Below are positions 52,006 through 61,497 of a stretch of 64,000 nucleotides of DNA, one piece after another; the first letter of the stretch is position 1, and each line of letters begins with the position of its first letter. The DNA lies in contig OW818666.1 of NCBI GenBank assembly GCA_942493035.1, forward strand, positions 3,410,001 to 3,474,000, given 5' to 3'. The DNA comes from WRGT01 sp942493035. GTDB lineage: Bacteria; Spirochaetota; UBA4802; UBA5550. The notes under the pieces were generated by a model, which made no database searches, was not told where the DNA came from, and worked only from the letters and a program-made list of their open reading frames with translations. The position numbers and the translations under genes are program-made.

Positions 52006-52683
52006 TTATACAGCAGAAAGTGATTTTTTAATGCGGGATACAATAAGTTCTCTCGATTCATTTATGTACTTTACAGAAAAACTTTTCTTATTTATATTAT
52101 ACTCAGGGATCGAATAACAGAAAATTATCCCTTCATAAGACGCCAGATTCTCTGCATGTGCAGCAAGTCCATCGTCAACCATAGTTTTCATCAATCTTTT
52201 GCCGGCAGTCCCGGAAAAATTATCTTTTACATAATTATAAATAAAAGAGTAACTGTCCGGATCAGCAATTGCCGCGGAGTAGCTGTACCAGTCAGAAACA
52301 TTTTCAACCAGAAATTTTTTCTCTTCATCAGTTAAAATTGTATGTGCCGGACAAAAAAATTCACCGCAGATTTTACTTGCGAAAAGGGATCTCCATCTGC
52401 CGTCAATCCCGGAAGAAAGAGGATGAATCAGACATCCCGGTTTATCTTCACTTATAAATCCCTGGTATGGACAGATATGTGAACAGATATCTCTCACTCT
52501 TGTAGTTTCTCTGTATTCATTATGAGTTGGAATTGTCTGCTCTCTATCCCTCCCCTGTTCAAGAAATTTACGAAGAGATTCAGGTGATATATCATTGAAA
52601 TTAAAAAGGCCGCAGCACAAACTGCAGCCCTTTGTATTATCAGGCTGACAGAGTATAATTCTATCATTTGAATCCCTGCCCAC
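52006..52683 (-). CDS. Cysteine-rich YkgJ-like protein coupled to aconitase
   Basis: The open frame reaches 52794 but overlaps the aconitase end; a GTG at 52683, 4 bases after the aconitase stop, gives 225 residues and is preferred. The N-terminal half is cysteine-rich: CQPDNTKGCSLCCGLF, CSHICPYQGF, KPGCLIHP and ICGEFFCPAH. The GCSLCCG...GCLIHP pattern resembles the YkgJ/UPF0153 metal-binding family, which probably carries zinc or an Fe-S cluster. The second half is helical with no known domain. The tight coupling to aconitase suggests a related role, perhaps in cluster handling (inference). Confidence 0.6.
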   Translation of the reverse strand: MGRDSNDRIILCQPDNTKGCSLCCGLFNFNDISPESLRKFLEQGRDREQTIPTHNEYRETTRVRDICSHICPYQGFISEDKPGCLIHPLSSGIDGRWRSLFASKICGEFFCPAHTILTDEEKKFLVENVSDWYSYSAAIADPDSYSFIYNYVKDNFSGTAGKRLMKTMVDDGLAAHAENLASYEGIIFCYSIPEYNINKKSFSVKYINESRELIVSRIKKSLSAV

Positions 52684-52687
52684 TGTA

Positions 52688-54616
52688 TTACATGTTCTCT
52701 CTTGTATAATTAAGCAATCCGCCTGCAAGAAGTATCTTTCTCTGCCTCTCCGTTGCAAGAATCTGCATTTCAAAAACAGAACCGGCAATTTCAATTTTCA
52801 GATTTCCGCCATTCTTAACAGATTCAATAAGTCCTGATATTTTAAAACTATCCCCCTGTTTTATTTTATCATAATCACTGCCGTTTATAAAAAGCAGAGG
52901 AATTATTCCAAAATTTACAAGATTTCCTGAATGAATCCGCTCAAATGACTTTGCCATAACAACACGGACACCGAGATACATTGGACATATTGCAGCGTGC
53001 TCCCTGCTTGATCCCTGACCGTAACTCTCTCCAGCTGTTATTGCAGTATAAACACCTGCGTTTTTGTTCTTAAGCGAGCGTAATGAAAATTCAGCATCAA
53101 CATTTTCAAAAACGTATTTCGAGTACTCCGGGATATTAGATCTGTATTTAAGCCTCTGTCCCGCGGGCATAATATGATCAGTGGTAATCTTATCACCAAC
53201 TTTCAGTCCTATAACACCGCTCACCTCATCAAGGAGCGGATCTGTGTATGGAGGTTCACCTATATTCGGACCACGGAATATTTCCTGACCTGATAATGCC
53301 GGAGGTATAACCAGTGAATCATCAATTATAAACTTATCCGGAATCGTTATATCCGGATAGAGTGACGCGCTGTACTCAAGAGGATCAACAAGTTCACCTT
53401 TAAGAGCGGATAACGCCGCAGTCTCGGGACTTACAAGATATATCTGACCTGAGTCTGTACCGGATCTCCCCTCAAAATTTCTGTTATTTGTCCGGAGCGA
53501 GATACCCTTCGTAACCGGAGCCTGTCCAGAGCCGATACAGAAACCGCATGCAGATTCCATAATCCGTGCGCCAGCCGCAATAATATTAGCAAGAGCCCCG
53601 TTTGCAGCAATCATCTCAAAAACCTGCTTCGATCCCGGAGCCACAATAAAACTTACATCGGGATGAACCTTCTTCCCTTTTAAAATTTCTGCAACAGTCA
53701 TAAGGTCGCGGAAGGAGGAGTTTGTACAGCTTCCGATTGCAACCTGATCTACCTTCATCCCCGCAATTTTTTTAATCTCTTTAATATTATCCGGTGAATG
53801 AGGACACGCCACCATTGGAACAAGAGCTCCAAGATCAATATCTATTACTCTGTCGTACAGAGCATCAGCATCGGGGAGTATCTCACGGAAGGAATCCCCT
53901 CTCCCTTGCGCTACAAGAAAATCTTTTGTTATATTGTCGCCTGGAAACACAGAAGTTGTTACTCCAAGCTCCGCACCCATATTGGTTATTGTCGCACGTT
54001 CAGGTACTGATAGAGTATCAATCCCCGGTCCGGTGTACTCAACAACATAACCCACATTACCTTTCGTAGTTAAAATCTCCAGCACTTTAAGAATCACATC
54101 CTTGGCTGCAACCCATGGCCGAAGCTTACCGGTGAGTTTAACATTAATCACCTTAGGACATGTGAGATAGAACGGTCCGCCCCCCATGGCAACGGCAACG
54201 TCAATCCCCCCTGCACCGATAGCAATCATCCCTATTCCGCCGCCGGTTGGTGTATGACTGTCCGACCCGAGAAGAGTAGCCCCCGGTTTACCGAAGCGCT
54301 CAAGATGGACCTGATGACAGATACCGTTTCCGGCTTTTGAATAATAAATCCCGAAATTGGAATTCATCGTCTGAAGATACTTATGATCATCTGCATTCTC
54401 ATATCCCATCTGCAGGGTATTGTGATCCACATACGATACGGATATATCGGTCCTGACCTTCGGTATATTCATCGCCTCGAACTGAAGATACGCCATTGTC
54501 CCTGTTGCATCCTGAGTAAGAGTCTGATCTATTCTGATCCCGATATCCTCACCCGCCTTAAGTTCCCCCTCAACAAGGTGTTCCTTCAAAATTTTATATG
54601 TTACGGAAAGTCCCAT
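52688..54616 (-). CDS. acn: Aconitate hydratase
   Basis: A 642-residue enzyme that interconverts citrate and isocitrate, carrying a 4Fe-4S cluster. The cluster cysteines are in VAIGSCTNSS and ESACGFCIGSGQAP; the substrate/serine region TAGESYGQGSSREHAA and the GLKVGDKITTDHIMPAG start of the swivel domain are intact. It opens with the LLGSDSHTPTGGGIGMIAIGAGG block. Length 640-650 is that of the shorter mitochondrial-like/homoaconitase-related aconitases rather than AcnB. Homoaconitase is an alternative. No citrate synthase or isocitrate dehydrogenase gene is in view. GAGGAATC precedes the ATG. Confidence 0.9.
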   Translation of the reverse strand: MGLSVTYKILKEHLVEGELKAGEDIGIRIDQTLTQDATGTMAYLQFEAMNIPKVRTDISVSYVDHNTLQMGYENADDHKYLQTMNSNFGIYYSKAGNGICHQVHLERFGKPGATLLGSDSHTPTGGGIGMIAIGAGGIDVAVAMGGGPFYLTCPKVINVKLTGKLRPWVAAKDVILKVLEILTTKGNVGYVVEYTGPGIDTLSVPERATITNMGAELGVTTSVFPGDNITKDFLVAQGRGDSFREILPDADALYDRVIDIDLGALVPMVACPHSPDNIKEIKKIAGMKVDQVAIGSCTNSSFRDLMTVAEILKGKKVHPDVSFIVAPGSKQVFEMIAANGALANIIAAGARIMESACGFCIGSGQAPVTKGISLRTNNRNFEGRSGTDSGQIYLVSPETAALSALKGELVDPLEYSASLYPDITIPDKFIIDDSLVIPPALSGQEIFRGPNIGEPPYTDPLLDEVSGVIGLKVGDKITTDHIMPAGQRLKYRSNIPEYSKYVFENVDAEFSLRSLKNKNAGVYTAITAGESYGQGSSREHAAICPMYLGVRVVMAKSFERIHSGNLVNFGIIPLLFINGSDYDKIKQGDSFKISGLIESVKNGGNLKIEIAGSVFEMQILATERQRKILLAGGLLNYTRENM

Positions 54617-54730
54617 GATTCCTCCAGATTTCTAATTATAATTATTATGAATTTCAGCAGATTATTACAGTCAAGAATTAATTTATGATCATATGTTCCA
54701 GACCGGTGTAAGGAAATATTTTCAAGTGGT

Positions 54731-54745
54731 GTATGCTTCGCATAC
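54731..54745. repeat. Short hairpin GTATGC-TTC-GCATAC
   Basis: Matches the hairpin in the 13693-13763 palindrome. It lies between the acn and mtfA-like genes. Confidence 0.5.
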
Positions 54746-54778
54746 GACTACAAAAATAATCAGAAGTGCAACCGGGAG

Positions 54779-55747
54779 CTATTCACTTTTCTCAGCTTTA
54801 CCGGGACTTCTCTTCTTAAACAAGTTTTTAGTTTCAAGTCCTGCCGCTGCGGAGAGATTCTGCCTGAAAATTTTTTCCATAGCACGATAAAGAACAGGAT
54901 GACGTTTTTTCAACTCAAGAGGTCTTTCAAAAAAAACCTCTGCAGCCACGGCAATAAATTCCGCCCTGTTAGTTAACGCATAGGGATGGAGAAGAGAATC
55001 CCCATGTTTAAGCCTCTCCATTTCTTTATCTACAATTTTAAGCCACTCTAATCTATCTTTTCTTGAAAGAAACGGCGGAGGGAGTATACCATCAATATCT
55101 CCGCTCCCCTCATCTATCTTATGCATAAACTCATGTATACCAGTATTGTTTCCATCAGTCTTCGAAAATCCGCGCAGCAGAGATTCCTTCGACAGATACA
55201 CTGCTGATTTATTATGGACAACCAGCCCCATAATATCTGTCTCACTGTTCACCAGAGGAAAATACTCATTGAACTTATCGGGACAAACAAAAACATCGCT
55301 GATCAATACATATTCCCAATCAGTAACTTTGAAAACCGGAATAGCTGCACCAGCCCCGATGAGCACTCTTGTTATATCGTCAATCTCCATCCCCACGCCG
55401 GTGATAAGAACACCGCTGAGAAACAGCTGAATCTTTTTCTGAAATATTATCTTATCATTTTCATTAAGGAGTGAGTAGAATGGAACATGTTTCTCAAGAA
55501 TTTCAATCCAGTGAGAGGGGAATGGAGTAAGCAGAACTTTTCTTCTCCGCCTGTATTTTCGCGTGAAGTAAAGATTAGATATAATAAACACAGAAACACC
55601 GGCTAATGCCTTCAGGTCGTGAGCAAGAGAAGTACCGTCGGGAAGACGCGATAAAACTCCCGCCGCAATGACAGCCAGAAAGAATGATAGAATAAAAGAA
55701 ATCACAAAATTAATCTTATATCTTCTGGTATAAAGGAGTTCTATCAT
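54779..55747 (-). CDS. MtfA-like zinc metallopeptidase
   Basis: A 322-residue protein. Two hydrophobic segments at residues 12-60 anchor it to the membrane. The zinc motif H205-E206-F-M-H209 in TGIHEFMHKIDEGSGDIDGILPP, and AEFIAVAAEVFFERP further on (third ligand glutamate), match the MtfA/DUF980 peptidase family; LEKHVPFYSLLNENDKIIFQKKI is its usual N-terminal helix. E. coli MtfA is cytosolic and acts in glucose regulation; the membrane anchor is a difference. Its start overlaps the toxin-like PIN gene by 4 bases, so translation is coupled to it. Confidence 0.83.
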   Translation of the reverse strand: MIELLYTRRYKINFVISFILSFFLAVIAAGVLSRLPDGTSLAHDLKALAGVSVFIISNLYFTRKYRRRRKVLLTPFPSHWIEILEKHVPFYSLLNENDKIIFQKKIQLFLSGVLITGVGMEIDDITRVLIGAGAAIPVFKVTDWEYVLISDVFVCPDKFNEYFPLVNSETDIMGLVVHNKSAVYLSKESLLRGFSKTDGNNTGIHEFMHKIDEGSGDIDGILPPPFLSRKDRLEWLKIVDKEMERLKHGDSLLHPYALTNRAEFIAVAAEVFFERPLELKKRHPVLYRAMEKIFRQNLSAAAGLETKNLFKKRSPGKAEKSE

Positions 55748-56160
55748 AAACCGCAGGGGATTCCAATAACTTTTGCTGCAGCAATTAACTCCTTATCAAG
55801 AGTCATAAGTGTACACTTTTTCCTCATTGCGAGTTCCAGATATACAGAATCATATGAAGAGAGATTATACTGCTGTGACAGATCGAAAATTTCTCTGCTG
55901 AAAATAAAACCGTACTCACTGTCAGTCTCAATCCTCATCCTGCTGAAAAGTTCTGTAACTCTGGAAAAATCGTTATGGGTCATTCTCTTTCTTTTAACAG
56001 CAATATTCAATACATTATTAGTTTCATACCACCATAGGTGCGGAACATAAATCCGGTCAACGCTGTTTAAATTTTTAAAAAAATCATTAATTAAATCAGA
56101 TTTTTCGTCGGGAATGAACAATGCCGAAGAGAAGGAGCAATCGATCACATACTGTTTCAA
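55744..56160 (-). CDS. vapC: PIN-domain toxin, VapC-like
   Basis: A 138-residue PIN domain. MKQYVIDCSFSSALFIPDE (Asp7), the WWYETNNVL region (Glu), SSYDSVYLELA and MTLDKELIAAAK carry the acidic residues that bind metal in these RNases. It overlaps the Phd/VapB-type antitoxin by 4 bases upstream and the MtfA-like gene by 4 bases downstream. VapC toxins cleave tRNA or rRNA; the target here is unknown. Confidence 0.85.
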   Translation of the reverse strand: MKQYVIDCSFSSALFIPDEKSDLINDFFKNLNSVDRIYVPHLWWYETNNVLNIAVKRKRMTHNDFSRVTELFSRMRIETDSEYGFIFSREIFDLSQQYNLSSYDSVYLELAMRKKCTLMTLDKELIAAAKVIGIPCGL

Positions 56161-56411
56161 TATTTTCTACCTTCATTAATATAACTCTTGATATCAGTAC
56201 TGCCATGAACCGATTTTCTTATTTCAGCAAAACTATCAATAATTTCATTAAGGGTTGAGCTCTCATCTGTAATTCTGTACGGAATCAGCCGTGCTACAGG
56301 CTTACCCCTTTTTGTTATAACATACTCGGTCCCGCTCTGAACTTCATCAATCAGTCCCGATAAATGGGTTTTAGCTTCAAATGAACCAATGGTTTTATTT
56401 ACTCTTTTCAT
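56157..56411 (-). CDS. Phd/YefM-type antitoxin of the VapBC-like pair
   Basis: An 84-residue antitoxin: KTIGSFEAKTHLSGLIDEVQSG and EYVITKRGKPVARLIPY form the Phd/YefM DNA-binding fold, and the tail (LNEIIDSFAEIRKSVHG) would wrap the toxin. It is the first gene of the antitoxin-toxin-MtfA transcript and probably represses the promoter just upstream. A short palindrome GGTTTGTTAAACTGG-like region at 56406-56430 could be its site (weak). Confidence 0.85.
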   Translation of the reverse strand: MKRVNKTIGSFEAKTHLSGLIDEVQSGTEYVITKRGKPVARLIPYRITDESSTLNEIIDSFAEIRKSVHGSTDIKSYINEGRKY

Positions 56412-56530
56412 ACAACCAGTTTAACAAACCAGTTTACAATAGTCAATAAAAACTTCCTATTTTTTAATAAATTCAGCTCTTTTACTCTCCCCCGATTAAA
56501 GATTTACCACTTATGTGCCGATAAATTAGT

Positions 56531-56821
56531 ATGAATATATCTACAGGCATGTCAGAAATTAATTTAGGAAGAACAGGAGCCAATTCCCCTGTATCCGGTA
56601 AGAGTTATATCTGGCCGAAGTATATCGATGCAAAAGTCGAAAAGATAAAAAACCCCGGCCCGGAAGAGAGACAGCCGATTTACTCCAAACCGGACCTTGC
56701 AGAGAGAGAAAAACTTGTCAGTAAAATGTTCCAGTCCGAAAATCAATACGATTCATACGGAAAATCCGACAGCCGGAAACCTCTGATAACACCTGGTTCA
56801 TTCTTTGACGCACTAGCATAA
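56531..56821 (+). CDS. Small hydrophilic protein of unknown function
   Basis: A 96-residue frame with ATG at 56531 (an ATG at 56549 is possible); neither has a strong Shine-Dalgarno. The protein is hydrophilic, Pro- and Lys-rich, without signal peptide or membrane helix: SYIWPKYIDAKVEKIKNPGP, and REKLVSKMFQSENQY in the middle. I do not recognise it. It stops 2 bases before the flavoprotein start, so they are likely co-transcribed. Confidence 0.5.
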   Translation: MNISTGMSEINLGRTGANSPVSGKSYIWPKYIDAKVEKIKNPGPEERQPIYSKPDLAEREKLVSKMFQSENQYDSYGKSDSRKPLITPGSFFDALA

Positions 56822-56823
56822 AA

Positions 56824-58437
56824 ATGCATCTTCAGATAAACAATATCAGACTTACTCCATCCGATTCCGAAGATAAAATTATATCTATAATTAATTCAAA
56901 ATATAATCTTGCAGTCACTGAATTTAAAATTCTAAAAAGATCACTCGATGCAAGAAACAAAAATGATATTCACTATAATATAAAAATACAGATAGATACA
57001 GACGATCCGACTGCATCACGGCTCCTAGAGCTCAGTGATATTGAAGAATATACTCAACCAGTAATTCCGGAGACGATAAAACGTCAGTATACTGAAAGCG
57101 TCATAGTGATCGGAGCAGGTCCTGCTGGACTCTTTGCCGCACTGCGGCTTATCGAATCGGGTGCGCATGTAATCGTTCTTGAACGGGGAAAACGCGTCGA
57201 GGAGAGAATGGAAGATATACGCTTACTCGAAGCGAAGGGAATACTCAATCCCGACAGCAATTCGCTATTCGGAGAGGGCGGCGCCGGAACATACTCAGAT
57301 GGAAAACTTACAACAAGAATAAACAGACCGGAGATTCTCTGGTTCTATAAAAAACTCATAGAAAACGGCGCTCCTCAATCTGCCGCTTACGAGTCAAAAC
57401 CTCACATAGGGACAGACCGTCTTCAGGAAATAGTAAAAAATATCCGTAAGTCCATAACAGATTCCGGTTCAGAAATAAGATTCAGCGAGAGAGTAACGGA
57501 CATCTGCATATCCGGCGGAAAAGTAACAGGTGTTGCAACCTCAGCCGGAAACGAATTCTTATCCGGCAGCGTAATACTCGCAGCAGGCCATTCCGCACGG
57601 GACATATACTATCTTTTGAAAGCAAAAGGTGCCGCACTTGAAAAAAAGGGATTCGCCGCCGGTGTACGCGTTGAACACCCTGTAGAAGAGATAAATAAAA
57701 TACAATACGGTAAAAGCCAATACTTCAAAGACCTCCCGGCTGCGGAATATACAATTGCACATAACAACAAAGCCACCGATAGAGGAATATACTCATTCTG
57801 TATGTGTCCCGGAGGATCTGTAATCAACTCATCATCAGAAAACGGCGAACTCTGCGTAAACGGAATGAGCATGTCCGGAAGAAAAAACAGATTCTCCAAC
57901 TCCGCCATAGTAGTTACTGTAAAAAAAGAGGATATGGGTGATGATCCTTTATCTGGAATCGAATTTCAAAAAGAGATAGAAAAAAAAGCGTTCATAGCCG
58001 GAGGGGGAAACTTCAAAGCACCCGCTCAGACAATCACATCTTTCATTAAAAAAAATACTGACAAAGAGATAAGAAAAACTTCATACCTCAACGGAGTAAA
58101 TCCTGCGCGTCTGGAAGAATTTTTACCCACATGGATCACAACAGAGATCCGGTCCGCCTTGACATCTTTCGAAAACAAAATGCGCGGATTCATCTCACCA
58201 CAGGCTGTATTCATCGGAGCAGAAACCCGAACATCATCCCCCGTAAGAGTAACACGTGATGAAACATTCCAGTCCGTTAACATCAGAGGACTATACCCCT
58301 CAGGCGAAGGTGCAGGATATTCAGGAGGAATCGTCAGCTCCGCGGTGGACGGGATCAGGTGTGCCGATGCGATAATCGAAAATAGACATTTCAGATATCC
58401 CGGACCTGGTAAGTCCGGAATACCTGATGAGATATAG
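56824..58437 (+). CDS. COG2509-type FAD-dependent oxidoreductase
   Basis: A 537-residue flavoprotein. An N-terminal domain of about 90 residues precedes the Rossmann GAGPAGLFAALRLIESGAHV dinucleotide motif (GxGxxG), then GEGGAGTYSDGKLTTR, and a C-terminal YPSGEGAGYSGGIVSSAVDGIRCADAI that closes the FAD site. This is the uncharacterised NAD(FAD)-dependent dehydrogenase group; the substrate is unknown. A 130-bp stretch of its 3' end is found, decayed, at 62094-62222. It is transcribed divergently to nothing and converges on cydB. Confidence 0.85.
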   Translation: MHLQINNIRLTPSDSEDKIISIINSKYNLAVTEFKILKRSLDARNKNDIHYNIKIQIDTDDPTASRLLELSDIEEYTQPVIPETIKRQYTESVIVIGAGPAGLFAALRLIESGAHVIVLERGKRVEERMEDIRLLEAKGILNPDSNSLFGEGGAGTYSDGKLTTRINRPEILWFYKKLIENGAPQSAAYESKPHIGTDRLQEIVKNIRKSITDSGSEIRFSERVTDICISGGKVTGVATSAGNEFLSGSVILAAGHSARDIYYLLKAKGAALEKKGFAAGVRVEHPVEEINKIQYGKSQYFKDLPAAEYTIAHNNKATDRGIYSFCMCPGGSVINSSSENGELCVNGMSMSGRKNRFSNSAIVVTVKKEDMGDDPLSGIEFQKEIEKKAFIAGGGNFKAPAQTITSFIKKNTDKEIRKTSYLNGVNPARLEEFLPTWITTEIRSALTSFENKMRGFISPQAVFIGAETRTSSPVRVTRDETFQSVNIRGLYPSGEGAGYSGGIVSSAVDGIRCADAIIENRHFRYPGPGKSGIPDEI

Positions 58438-58447
58438 TCACTCATTT

Positions 58448-59461
58448 TTAATGACTGATAATGGTCTTCCCTTTAAATATTCTGTACACATAATAAGTAT
58501 AAGCCAGCATTACCGGTACACCTATCAGTGCAATTATAAGCATAACTGTAAGTGTAAGCTGACTTGAAGAGGCATTATAGATAGTTATACTTTTTCCGGC
58601 ATTATTAACTACAAGATTCGGGAACAGGTAAGAACCCGCCATCCCCCATAAACCCGCAAAAGCGGCTGAAGAAAGAATAAATGACTGCAGTGGTCTGTCC
58701 CCCGCAACCGACTTTCTCAAAAAATATAAAGAGATGATTACAACAGCCAGAAAAATCCAGCCTGTGATATTACCCAGAATTTTTTGAGTATCGAGAAAAA
58801 CCAGACTTGCAGCAAAGGCAACCAATAGCATTACAGGATAAATATTCAGCAGTAATCCCGCGATATTTCTGGCCCGTGAATAAATTTCATCTTCTGTTTT
58901 CAACATGGCATATACTGATCCCTGAAGAAGAAATGCCGTTAAACCCAGAAGGCCTATCACCAGAGGGAAAGGTCTGAGCAGATACAGAAACCGCATAAAA
59001 GGGCCCTCTCCGTAGTACTCCATGTTTACAAGGGGTATTCCGGCAATCAAGTTCCCCAGGGCAACACCAAAAAGCAAAGCTGGAACCAGGCTCCCGAGAA
59101 AAAAAGTAAAGCTCCATAGCTTTCTTTTGTTTTCATCATTGGTATAAAATTCGAATGAAACCGCCCTGAATATTAAAGCAAGCAATACAACCATGAGGGC
59201 CATGTAAAATCCGCTGAAAACAGTAGCATAAGCATGAGGAAAAGCCGCAAAGAGCGCACCCCCTGCTGTAAGGAGCCACACTTCATTCCCGTCCCAGACA
59301 GGTCCGATGGAGTTAAAAAGTATTCTCTGTTCTTTCTCATCCTTTGCCAGAAATGGCATAAGAGAACCGATCCCCAGATCAAATCCGTCAAGAATTGAAT
59401 ATCCGATAAATAAAACTCCAAGCAGTATAAACCATATTATCTGTAGAACATGAATATCCAT
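58448..59461 (-). CDS. cydB: Cytochrome bd oxidase subunit II
   Basis: A 337-residue, eight-to-nine-helix protein: IIWFILLGVLFIGYSILDGFDLG, WDGNEVWLLTAGGALFAAFPHAYA and LLQGSVYAMLKT are the CydB hallmarks. It stabilises the heme-containing subunit I and lies 9 bases after it. Together they reduce oxygen to water with quinol at low oxygen without pumping protons. No CydX-like micro-ORF was seen right after cydB. Confidence 0.92.
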   Translation of the reverse strand: MDIHVLQIIWFILLGVLFIGYSILDGFDLGIGSLMPFLAKDEKEQRILFNSIGPVWDGNEVWLLTAGGALFAAFPHAYATVFSGFYMALMVVLLALIFRAVSFEFYTNDENKRKLWSFTFFLGSLVPALLFGVALGNLIAGIPLVNMEYYGEGPFMRFLYLLRPFPLVIGLLGLTAFLLQGSVYAMLKTEDEIYSRARNIAGLLLNIYPVMLLVAFAASLVFLDTQKILGNITGWIFLAVVIISLYFLRKSVAGDRPLQSFILSSAAFAGLWGMAGSYLFPNLVVNNAGKSITIYNASSSQLTLTVMLIIALIGVPVMLAYTYYVYRIFKGKTIISH

Positions 59462-59470
59462 GAGTTCCTC

Positions 59471-60793
59471 CTAATAACCGACGGCGGTATTATCCGGGCC
59501 GTCTTTGACTATTTTTTTCAGCAACTTTATAAACATGGCGCCAAGAAGAATATATATCAGCGCGAACATGATATTCGAAAACCAGAGTTCTCCAACGCTT
59601 ACAGTGGGAGATGCGGCATGGGCTGTACGTAATACATTATAAACCGCCCAGGGCTGTCTCCCCACTTCTGCCGCCATCCATCCGACTTCATTGGCTAAGA
59701 GAGGAAGAGGAGATGAAAACAGAAGGAGCTTAAGATACCAACTGCTGGTATACAGTTTACCTGTAGCGAGCATATACACCCCAGCCGCTGCGATGAAAGC
59801 AAATAATGATCCAAGCATTATCATAATATGATAACTGAAATAAACCATTGCAACAGGGGGACGGTCTTGCACAGGGAAATCCTTAAGTCCTTTAATCTCG
59901 GCCGATGTATTAAAGTGTATAAGAAAACTCAGTGCACCCGGTATCGCGATCTCACCTCTGGTTTTTTCTGCCGCAGCATCGGGAAAACCGACGATTGACA
60001 TGGGGGCATTTTTTTGTGTTTCCCATAGCCCTTCAAAAGCCGCCATTTTTACAGGTTGAGTTTTTGCCACCTGTATTGCATGGGCATGTCCTGTAACAAA
60101 CTGCAGAACGCCTGCCGCGATGAAGACAATAAGAGATACTTTTATCAGAGACTTTGCAAGAAGTTCATCTCTGTTTTTCAACAAATACCAGGCCGCTATA
60201 CCCGAAACAAATGCCGATCCGGTTATCCATGCAGCAACAACGGTATGAATGTATCTCTCCATTGTTGAATGGTTAATAGCAGCTTCTAAAAAATTCGTCA
60301 GACGCGCTGTTCCGTCAACAATCTCATAACCGGCTGGTGTCTGCATCCATGAATTAGCAATGATAATCCATAGACCTGAAAGGTGAGAACCGAAAAATAC
60401 AAGTAAAACAGCAACCCAGTAAGCTCTTTTGGAAATCTTATCCCGGGCAAAAATGACAACCCCTAGAAATGTGGATTCAAGAAAAAAAGCGAATACCCCC
60501 TCTGCGGCTAATGGTGCTCCGAAAATATCACCGACCATACGTGAATAACTTGACCAGTTTGTGCCGAAAGAGAACTCAAGCACAATACCCGTGGCAACAC
60601 CGACGGCGAATATCAGTGCCAGCAGTCTGACAGCAAATGTCGAAAGAATTTTGTATGATTCCTTATCTGTGCGGACATGTAGTGTTTCGAGAATCAGAAC
60701 AATAAGACTCACGCCAAAAGTTAATGGCGGAAAGATGAAGTGAAATCCAGCCTGCATAGCAAATTGAATACGGGCAAGTAATACTGCATCCAT
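59471..60793 (-). CDS. cydA: Cytochrome bd oxidase subunit I
   Basis: A 440-residue, nine-helix protein that binds the three hemes. MQAGFHFIFPPLTFG contains the first heme histidine (H18); APLAAEGVFAFFLESTFLG holds the conserved glutamates, and GWMAAEVGRQPWAVYNVLRTAHA is the standard late motif. At 440 residues it has a short quinol (Q) loop, unlike the 520-residue E. coli form. It is the first gene of the cydAB transcript, with the Rrf2 regulator 161 bases upstream on the same strand. Confidence 0.93.
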   Translation of the reverse strand: MDAVLLARIQFAMQAGFHFIFPPLTFGVSLIVLILETLHVRTDKESYKILSTFAVRLLALIFAVGVATGIVLEFSFGTNWSSYSRMVGDIFGAPLAAEGVFAFFLESTFLGVVIFARDKISKRAYWVAVLLVFFGSHLSGLWIIIANSWMQTPAGYEIVDGTARLTNFLEAAINHSTMERYIHTVVAAWITGSAFVSGIAAWYLLKNRDELLAKSLIKVSLIVFIAAGVLQFVTGHAHAIQVAKTQPVKMAAFEGLWETQKNAPMSIVGFPDAAAEKTRGEIAIPGALSFLIHFNTSAEIKGLKDFPVQDRPPVAMVYFSYHIMIMLGSLFAFIAAAGVYMLATGKLYTSSWYLKLLLFSSPLPLLANEVGWMAAEVGRQPWAVYNVLRTAHAASPTVSVGELWFSNIMFALIYILLGAMFIKLLKKIVKDGPDNTAVGY

Positions 60794-60954
60794 AATAACC
60801 TCACAATAGATTTAAATTTTTTTACAGTGTTTTCATCCGGCAAAACCTGTGGTGATTCAGCATTTTTATTTTTAACCTCCTGCTTTTATTATTTCGCATA
60901 GCTGCAATTAAAAAGATAAATAAGACCCTTTTTGTCCTGTATTAATTAAATTTT

Positions 60955-61353
60955 TTATTTTACATCTTCAAGTGTTATCCCTTCCAGAGTTGTACGAATT
61001 GAACTCTGAATAGTGTACCAGACAGGATGAACCTTGCAGGTACTCTTAAATTCACAATGCCCATCGCAGGAAACACACCTGTTGGGATTTATTGGTCCCT
61101 CTACGGCTTCAATAATTTCAAGCAGTGTTATTTTATCAGGAGACCTGGCAATGGTGAAACCTCCGCCTGCCCCCCTTGTTGAATGAATAAAATTAAGTTT
61201 TGTTAGCAGCTGAAAAATTTTGGCAAGAAAAGTCTTTGGAGCCAGGACCTCCCGGGCAATATCGTTTAAGAGCGACACCGATCCTTCCGGCTGACGGGCC
61301 AGATATATCATACCGCGGATAGCATAATCACCCTTTTTTGACAGTCCAAGCAT
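60955..61353 (-). CDS. Rrf2-family Fe-S-type regulator
   Basis: An Rrf2 regulator, 132 residues from the ATG at 61353 (family N-terminus LSKKGDYAIRGMIYLA); the frame runs to 61413 but that extension is not typical. The winged helix is VSLLNDIAREVLAPKTFLAKIFQLLTKLNFI with GAGGGFTIARSPDKITLLEII as wing, followed by CVSCDGHCEFKSTC, three to four cysteines able to hold an Fe-S cluster. By analogy with NsrR/IscR it senses NO, oxygen or cluster status, and the cydAB operon next to it is the likely target. No clear operator was found. Confidence 0.85.
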   Translation of the reverse strand: MLGLSKKGDYAIRGMIYLARQPEGSVSLLNDIAREVLAPKTFLAKIFQLLTKLNFIHSTRGAGGGFTIARSPDKITLLEIIEAVEGPINPNRCVSCDGHCEFKSTCKVHPVWYTIQSSIRTTLEGITLEDVK

Positions 61354-61497
61354 ATAATTACCAGATTCTAAAGAAGATAAAAAAGATCCTAATTGATTTG
61401 TTTTATTTTTCAATAACTTTTTTTAAAATAATAAATTTTTCCGTAAAACATTCTTTTTTGTCTGCATAAAACAGAATTATTACTATCAAACCTGCTA

